Positions 17,497 to 21,544 of a stretch of DNA of 21,544 nucleotides are shown piece after piece. Made by a program: the position numbers and the translations under genes. This stretch comes from DASPKW01 sp038244055. GTDB taxonomy: Bacteria; Planctomycetota; Phycisphaerae; Tepidisphaerales; Tepidisphaeraceae. The number at the start of each line of letters is the position of its first letter. Position 1 is the stretch's first letter. The notes under the pieces are model-generated. The model worked only from the letters and a program-made list of their open reading frames with translations. It ran no database searches and was not told the origin of the DNA. Where the stretch lies: assembly GCA_038244055.1 (NCBI GenBank), contig JBBRTW010000065.1, positions 1 through 21,544 on the forward strand, read 5' to 3'.

Positions 17497-18117
17497 TCAG
17501 GGTTTTTCGGCATCGGATTCTTCCGGCGGGGCGGGCGGGAATTCGACTCCGGCGTAAATCTCGGCCAGCGGTAGTTCAACGCCGATCGACCGAAACCGAG
17601 CAGTCGCCTCGCGCCCGGCCGACACGGTGAACAGCCATGTCCCATCGCCCTGTCTGAAATAGCCCTCGACCATCGCACGATCGGCCGACACCAGAATGTA
17701 CTCCTGAAACGACTCGATCTCGCGATAGCGCGTGAATTTGTCGCCCCGATCATAGGCCTCGGTGGTCGGCGACAGGACTTCAATGACCAGGCGCGGATTG
17801 GTGACGGTTTTTCTCCCGGTGTCGAGGGGATCGAATTGAGGCGGGCCGCAGATCACCGTTATATCGGGGTAGCAATACAAAGCCTTTCGCGCGATCCGTA
17901 CCCGTGTGTTGCTTTCATGAACATGGCACGGATTGCCTTTGAGGCGGACGTGCAATTCGCCAAGCAGGTTTACAATGACCTGCCCGTGTTCATACGTCCC
18001 TCCCGCCATGGCCACGATCTCCCCATCGCGATATTCGTGCTTCTCCTGTGAATCGCGTTCCATGATGAGGTACTCATCGATGGTGTAGTGCTGTCGATGT
18101 TCGATGGGAAGAGTCAT
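17497..18117 (-). CDS. Uma2-family (DUF820) PD-(D/E)XK nuclease-like protein
   Basis: A 206-residue Uma2 protein, a restriction-endonuclease-fold family abundant in cyanobacteria and planctomycetes, whose true role is unclear. Family marks are HYTIDEYLIMERDSQEKHEYRDGEIVAMAGGT at the start (cut here: YTIDEYL and EYRDGEIVAMAGG), then HESNTRVRI. The nuclease core has Asp85 in YPDITVICG and Glu113 in RLVIEVLSPTTEAYDRGDK, and is followed by YREIESFQEYILV. The C-terminus is acidic and Pro-rich (EFPPAPPEESDAEKP). The start at 18117 (MTLPIEHRQHYTIDEY) lacks an evident ribosome site. The catalytic pattern looks intact. It sits between lpxI and the methyltransferase with no functional link I can see. 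Confidence 0.9.
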   Translation of the reverse strand: MTLPIEHRQHYTIDEYLIMERDSQEKHEYRDGEIVAMAGGTYEHGQVIVNLLGELHVRLKGNPCHVHESNTRVRIARKALYCYPDITVICGPPQFDPLDTGRKTVTNPRLVIEVLSPTTEAYDRGDKFTRYREIESFQEYILVSADRAMVEGYFRQGDGTWLFTVSAGREATARFRSIGVELPLAEIYAGVEFPPAPPEESDAEKP

Positions 18118-18131
18118 AATGATGCCGGATC

Positions 18132-18145
18132 ATACCAAATACCAA
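18132..18145. repeat. Two perfect heptamers, ATACCAA x2
   Basis: ATACCAA ATACCAA lies in the 125-bp spacer between the lpxI stop (18243) and the Uma2 start (18117). Two units alone could be chance; it is listed because neighbouring spacers also hold heptamers. Confidence 0.4.
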
Positions 18146-18242
18146 GGCATTTCGAGAACGTCGCCAAAGGATTTGATCGAGCGGAACTGCAAAGGCCAAT
18201 CGCCGCGATTAGGCGGAAAGGTTCGAGAGCCGGGCGAAGGGG

Positions 18243-19115
18243 TTACTTGTCGGGTTGCGCATCGGTCGTCCGGCTCCCGACCCTGTCACCTTCATACCCC
18301 ACCACCGCGATCTTCAGCCGATCCGCCATCTCCAGCACCTTCTGCTTCTCCAATAAAATCGTCTTGCCCACCTCCACCACCAGGCAGCCGCCTTTATTCT
18401 CCGCGAGTTTTTCGATCGTGGTCGTGCCGATGCTGGGCACATCCATGCGCATGTCCTGATTCGTATTGGCGACCTTGATGAGGGTCCAGCCGCCGACTTT
18501 GCAATACCGGCCGGCGCGCTCGATCATCGCGTTGGTGCCTTCAACGGCTTCCACCGCGATTACGTCCTTGTCCATCACCGCCAGCGACTGGCCGATATCC
18601 AGCTTGCTGATCGTGCGGCAGAGCTCCCAGCCGAAGCGGATATCCTCCCACTGCGCGGCCGTCGGCTGCCGCTGGGTCATCACGCCGGGGGTGGCCAGTT
18701 GATCCTGACAATAGGCGGTGGAATCGATCAAGGTGATGCCTTCTTTCGCCAGTTCATCGGCCACGGCCAGCAGGACGGCGTGGTCCCGCTTGTCGCGGCG
18801 GAGGCGCGTGAACCAGAGCCGCAGCGTGCGCCAATCGGGAATGTACTGGAAATAGCGCCAGCGCGAATACATCCGCGCCTTTTTCACGCGCCCAACCATG
18901 ATGGCCTCGGTGCAGCCCGCCCGCTTGAGCGTGCGAATCCACTGGCCCAGGCGAAGGACGCCGACCCATTTGAAGACGTCGCATTCGCGGCCCAGATCAT
19001 CGGAAGCGCTGCCTTTGAAACCCGCGCAGACGATCCGCCGCCCGGCCGCCTTCGCGCCGCGCGCGACCCGGAGCGGAAAGACGCCTTCGCCGGCGATGAG
19101 GCCCAGGGGTGGCAT
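18243..19115 (-). CDS. lpxI: UDP-2,3-diacylglucosamine pyrophosphatase, LpxI type
   Basis: LpxI (DUF1009) hydrolyses UDP-2,3-diacylglucosamine to lipid X and UMP, the fourth step of lipid A synthesis in bacteria lacking LpxH. The 290 residues start with the family signature LGLIAGEGVFPL (4-15) and contain GQSLAVMDKDVIAVEAVEGT (175-194, cut to 20), GGWTLIKVANTNQDMRMDVP with Asp225, and SIGTTTIEKLAENKGGCLVVE. The Asp in MRMDVP matches the one I recall as needed for catalysis in the Caulobacter enzyme. It implies an outer membrane with lipid A. No other lpx gene is in the window. The start ATG 19115 is set by homology. A short heptamer array lies just upstream, where the promoter would be. Confidence 0.93.
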   Translation of the reverse strand: MPPLGLIAGEGVFPLRVARGAKAAGRRIVCAGFKGSASDDLGRECDVFKWVGVLRLGQWIRTLKRAGCTEAIMVGRVKKARMYSRWRYFQYIPDWRTLRLWFTRLRRDKRDHAVLLAVADELAKEGITLIDSTAYCQDQLATPGVMTQRQPTAAQWEDIRFGWELCRTISKLDIGQSLAVMDKDVIAVEAVEGTNAMIERAGRYCKVGGWTLIKVANTNQDMRMDVPSIGTTTIEKLAENKGGCLVVEVGKTILLEKQKVLEMADRLKIAVVGYEGDRVGSRTTDAQPDK

Positions 19116-19136
19116 GGCTTAGAGGCTATCATGCAG

Positions 19137-19164
19137 GCAATCCGCAATCCACCATCCGCCATTC
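19137..19164. repeat. Heptamer array, GCAATCC class
   Basis: Units GCAATCC, GCAATCC, ACCATCC, GCCATTC in 7-base register, starting 22 bp upstream of the lpxI start codon in the 172-bp spacer that follows the TauE/SafE-like gene. Confidence 0.75.
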
Positions 19165-19202
19165 TCTAAATGACCGCGCGCAATCCAGCGCCTCTGGACA
19201 AG

Positions 19203-19245
19203 CCGGGACAGAGCGCCGGAGCGCAGCGACAGAGCGCCGTCCCGG
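19203..19245. repeat. Imperfect palindrome containing a 12-bp direct repeat
   Basis: CCGGGAC (19203-19209) and GTCCCGG (19239-19245) form inverted ends. Between them GACAGAGCGCCG occurs twice (19207-19218 and 19228-19239). It lies in the lpxI upstream spacer and could be a dispersed repeat or a hairpin ending the TauE/SafE-like transcript. Confidence 0.65.
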
Positions 19246-19287
19246 ATGGCGCTCCATGTCAAACGGCGCGAAATCGCCCACAGCCAT

Positions 19288-19830
19288 TTAGATCTCATAA
19301 TCCGGCGCCAGCGGCGCGCGGAGCCGCTTGCGGTATTCCTCGGTGACATCCATCCGGCTTTCGATGCGTTTTGCGAGCACTCGGGCGAGGAGATAGACGA
19401 TCGCGTAGCCGGCCATGAGCACTGCAATCTTGATCGCCGCCATGACGCGGTTCTCGCTTCGAAAGAGCATGTTGCCCGCGACATAGAGCATGAAGAACGC
19501 GAAGAGAATGCGCAGGAATCGCTCCGAAAGCACGCCGGAGTTGGCGAACCAGCCGCCGAAATATCCCCCGATGGCGAAGCCCAGCGCCAGCAGCGCCGCC
19601 GCCTTCACGTCCACATTCTGCGGGTAATAGCGGAGCATCGCGAAGACGCCGATCGGAGGCAGGAGCATCGCCAGGCTCGTCCCGACCGCGCGTTGCTGGC
19701 TGAAGCCGAAGAAAAAGACCAGCGCGGGGATGACCAGGACGCCGCCGCCGATTCCGAGCATGCCGGCGATGATGCCGACCGCCAGACCGACCGCGAGCAA
19801 GCCGTACCAGGAGGTAGTGATTTGGAGCAT
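19288..19830 (-). CDS. Short TauE/SafE-family membrane permease
   Basis: A 180-residue inner-membrane protein of the TauE/SafE (DUF81) type, linked to export of sulfite or other anions. It begins with the family signature AVGLAVGIIAGMLGIGGGVLVIPALVFFFGF (seen as GIIAGMLGIGGGVLVIPAL), then FSQQRAVGTSLAMLL. Four hydrophobic segments follow, then a fifth (IKIAVLMAGYAIVYLLARVLA) and a charged tail. Full TauE proteins are about 250 residues with a repeated half. This one carries one complete half plus an extra helix, so it may work as a dimer. ATG 19830 is chosen by homology; the frame extends to 19920 without recognisable sequence. The substrate is unknown. Confidence 0.85.
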   Translation of the reverse strand: MLQITTSWYGLLAVGLAVGIIAGMLGIGGGVLVIPALVFFFGFSQQRAVGTSLAMLLPPIGVFAMLRYYPQNVDVKAAALLALGFAIGGYFGGWFANSGVLSERFLRILFAFFMLYVAGNMLFRSENRVMAAIKIAVLMAGYAIVYLLARVLAKRIESRMDVTEEYRKRLRAPLAPDYEI

Positions 19831-19924
19831 GGGCGGAATTGTAGAGAAGCGCGGCGGTTCATGCGATGGCGAAAAGCGGAGCGGGTGTTCGCAGAGCAGA
19901 CTGGAAACCCTGCACCACAACCCA

Positions 19925-21544
19925 TCATTTGAAGATGATCTCCCCCCAGTTGGCCGGCGTCATCTTCAGTTCGAACACTTCATCCGAGACCAGCCCGGTA
20001 TCCTGATTGGCCCAGTGGGTGCGCAGGGCGGTGTCCGCGCCGGCCGAGTCGCTGTGGGTTGCGCCGAAGTCGCCCTTGATGAGCAGATCGGGCGCGGGCT
20101 TGAGATCGAGCGCCGCCAGCGGAAAAGCGGCCTCGATCGTGTAGCGCTTGGCCTTGGCGTTGACGTTCACTTTGATGGTTGTGTCTTTCAGAACGAGAAC
20201 GCTGTCCATCTGATATCCCTTCTGCACGCCGGAACTGAAGGATTTCGGGTTTTTCTCGCGGGCTTCCTTGCGATAGATGACGGCCGTCGGCTGGCCGTGG
20301 AACGGGCCGACGGAGATGCGCAGATCGCCCATGACCGCTTCGCGCCGCGCCTTGGGGGCCTTGAGATCCGTGGCCAGTTGCAGGTCCACCGTGTCGCCGC
20401 GCGAGTACATGAATTCCGGGGCATCCGCGCCGTTGAGCCACGGCGTGGGGTCTTTGACTTCCCAGGCGATGTAGAGGTTCTTGTCATCGTAACTGGCCGC
20501 GGTGCGGATGGCCGTGGCATCGCCCTTGGAATACTTGAGGACCTCCGCGCCGCGGAAATCTTTGTCGAGATCGCCCGTGAAATCAGGCGTCCCGCGGGCG
20601 ATGGTGAAGCGTTTGGGGCCGGAGGATTTCTGAAGCTGATGGCCGCGCGTCGCCTCGGCGATGGAAACATCCTCGGCCGTGATCGATACTTTTCCGCCGG
20701 GGATGGCTTTGACGCCTTCCAATCCCGTCACCTCGGTGTTCCAGAATGAAATGTGGCCGGCCTGCACGAAGAGCTTGCCATCAGTGGTCTGAGTGATCGA
20801 TCCGCCGAAGGCTTCCTCGCCAGCGCCCGGCGGGCAGGTATCGAGGCTGACGCCCGGCTTGACGGGCTCGGGATAGGCCATCTTCGTCGGGTCGCCTTCG
20901 AAGAGGCGGGTGAGATAGAAACCGCGCTCGGTCAGCACATGCCATTCGCCCTTGTTGGTGGGGATGATCCACACGTTGCCGATCGGCTTGGGGAAGTGCG
21001 CCGAGCCGACGATGTCATAAGCGCCGCGGATCATGCCCTGCTCGGCCGGGATGGCGCGGTGCGAGCCGTGGACGCCCGTGAAATTGCTCGGGTATGTCCA
21101 GGCGAGCTTGCCGCTCTGGATGTCGTAACACTCAACCGTGCCATGATCCTGGCCGTAGCCAGCATTCCAGAGGATATACCGGCCATCGACCGATCCGTGA
21201 TTGTGCTGCGCGCCCATGCCGCCGCGAATTCTCGCATCATCCGGCGCGGGCAGCTTTTTGGCCTGGGTCAGATCGTAGAGCGGCGCGCCGCAGGCGGTCC
21301 AGCCGGTGATCTTGATCTGATACATCGAGCCGCAGAAGGAGAGATCGGGCGTCATCGCCATGTACCATCCGGCCAGCCATCCGCCGAGCTCGACATCGTA
21401 GGTCTTGATCTCCTTGGGCTGCTCGATGGCATCATCGTTGGCATCGGACCAGACTTCGACCTTCTTGGTCTTCTTGCCCTTGGCCGGGCCATCGAGAGTG
21501 ACTTCGCGCAGCGTGGCGCGGCGCTTGTAGGCGGCATCGCCGAA
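19925..21544 (-). CDS. PQQ-propeller-like protein with C-terminal CBM9/DOMON-like domain, 5' end beyond window
   Basis: Exactly 540 codons to the right edge, where the frame is still open upstream, so the N-terminus (probably with a signal peptide) is missing. The visible first half has propeller-type phrases: GQDHGTVECYDIQSGKLAWT, DGRYILWNAGYG, NVWIIPTNKGEWHVLTERG and TQTTDGKLFVQAG. The last 190 residues look like a CBM9/DOMON-type sandwich: FTGDLDKDFRGAEVL, TAASYDDKNLYIAWEVKDPTPW, RGDTVDLQLATD, then YTIEAAFPLAALDL near the end. Such proteins in planctomycetes are usually periplasmic and tied to polysaccharide or redox functions, but none is proven. It lies 94 bp upstream of the TauE/SafE-like gene on the same strand. 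The ATG at 21361 is internal. Confidence 0.8.
   Translation of the reverse strand, partial: FGDAAYKRRATLREVTLDGPAKGKKTKKVEVWSDANDDAIEQPKEIKTYDVELGGWLAGWYMAMTPDLSFCGSMYQIKITGWTACGAPLYDLTQAKKLPAPDDARIRGGMGAQHNHGSVDGRYILWNAGYGQDHGTVECYDIQSGKLAWTYPSNFTGVHGSHRAIPAEQGMIRGAYDIVGSAHFPKPIGNVWIIPTNKGEWHVLTERGFYLTRLFEGDPTKMAYPEPVKPGVSLDTCPPGAGEEAFGGSITQTTDGKLFVQAGHISFWNTEVTGLEGVKAIPGGKVSITAEDVSIAEATRGHQLQKSSGPKRFTIARGTPDFTGDLDKDFRGAEVLKYSKGDATAIRTAASYDDKNLYIAWEVKDPTPWLNGADAPEFMYSRGDTVDLQLATDLKAPKARREAVMGDLRISVGPFHGQPTAVIYRKEAREKNPKSFSSGVQKGYQMDSVLVLKDTTIKVNVNAKAKRYTIEAAFPLAALDLKPAPDLLIKGDFGATHSDSAGADTALRTHWANQDTGLVSDEVFELKMTPANWGEIIFK

Overview
The window is about 60% GC and reads as a chromosomal segment of a Gram-negative, PEP-CTERM-carrying bacterium. 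A planctomycete, probably of the Phycisphaerae type, is the best guess. The pointers are two secreted proteins with C-terminal PEP-CTERM anchors, an LpxI-type lipid A enzyme (so an outer membrane), a PQQ-propeller/CBM9-like protein, an Amt transporter with a long N-terminal extension, and Uma2 and PIN-type accessory genes. The assignment rests on gene content only. A verrucomicrobial or lentisphaeral source is not excluded.

Layout. 1-2986 (-) is a 3'-truncated cobalamin-dependent methionine synthase (metH). 3435-5144 (+) is a two-gene PEP-CTERM operon: an adhesin-like protein, then an alpha/beta hydrolase. 5145-5808 is a repeat-rich gap. 5809-7392 (+) is an IT-superfamily sodium:proton antiporter-like carrier. 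10168-7532 (-) is a nitrogen cluster of amtB, an atypical PII gene and a small two-helix membrane protein. It lies behind a good sigma-54 (-24/-12) promoter, next to a decayed fragment of a sigma-54 activator. 10901-13960 (+) is a single-chain glycine decarboxylase, gcvP. 13996-15113 (+) holds a VapBC-like toxin-antitoxin pair and a small membrane protein. From 15146 to the right end all genes are on the minus strand: a DUF4149-like membrane protein, moaE, moaD, an O-methyltransferase, a Uma2 protein, lpxI, a short TauE/SafE-like protein, and a 5'-truncated PQQ/CBM9-like protein.

The most unusual feature is not a gene. The window is peppered with short tandem arrays of a 7-bp period (heptamers), in several sequence classes: AACYCGC, CAACTGA/CAATTGA, TCMGTTG, GTAGGCA, GGGTATM/TAAACCC, ACATGAA, GCAATCC and ATACCAA. 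They occupy most spacers of the right-hand minus-strand cluster. They also occur three times inside gcvP, where they keep the frame and add residues at the places where GcvP appears to tolerate length change. One composite element (15812-15995) has heptamers in inverted orientation on both sides of an 11-unit hexamer array. Heptanucleotide repeats (STRR) are known from filamentous cyanobacteria; a similar family active in this lineage, able to enter coding sequence, is the candidate undescribed system.

Functional links: amtB, the PII-like protein and the sigma-54 promoter form an ammonium-uptake module whose PII has lost the usual modification and effector residues. metH and gcvP both belong to one-carbon metabolism but are not adjacent. 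moaD and moaE together encode molybdopterin synthase.
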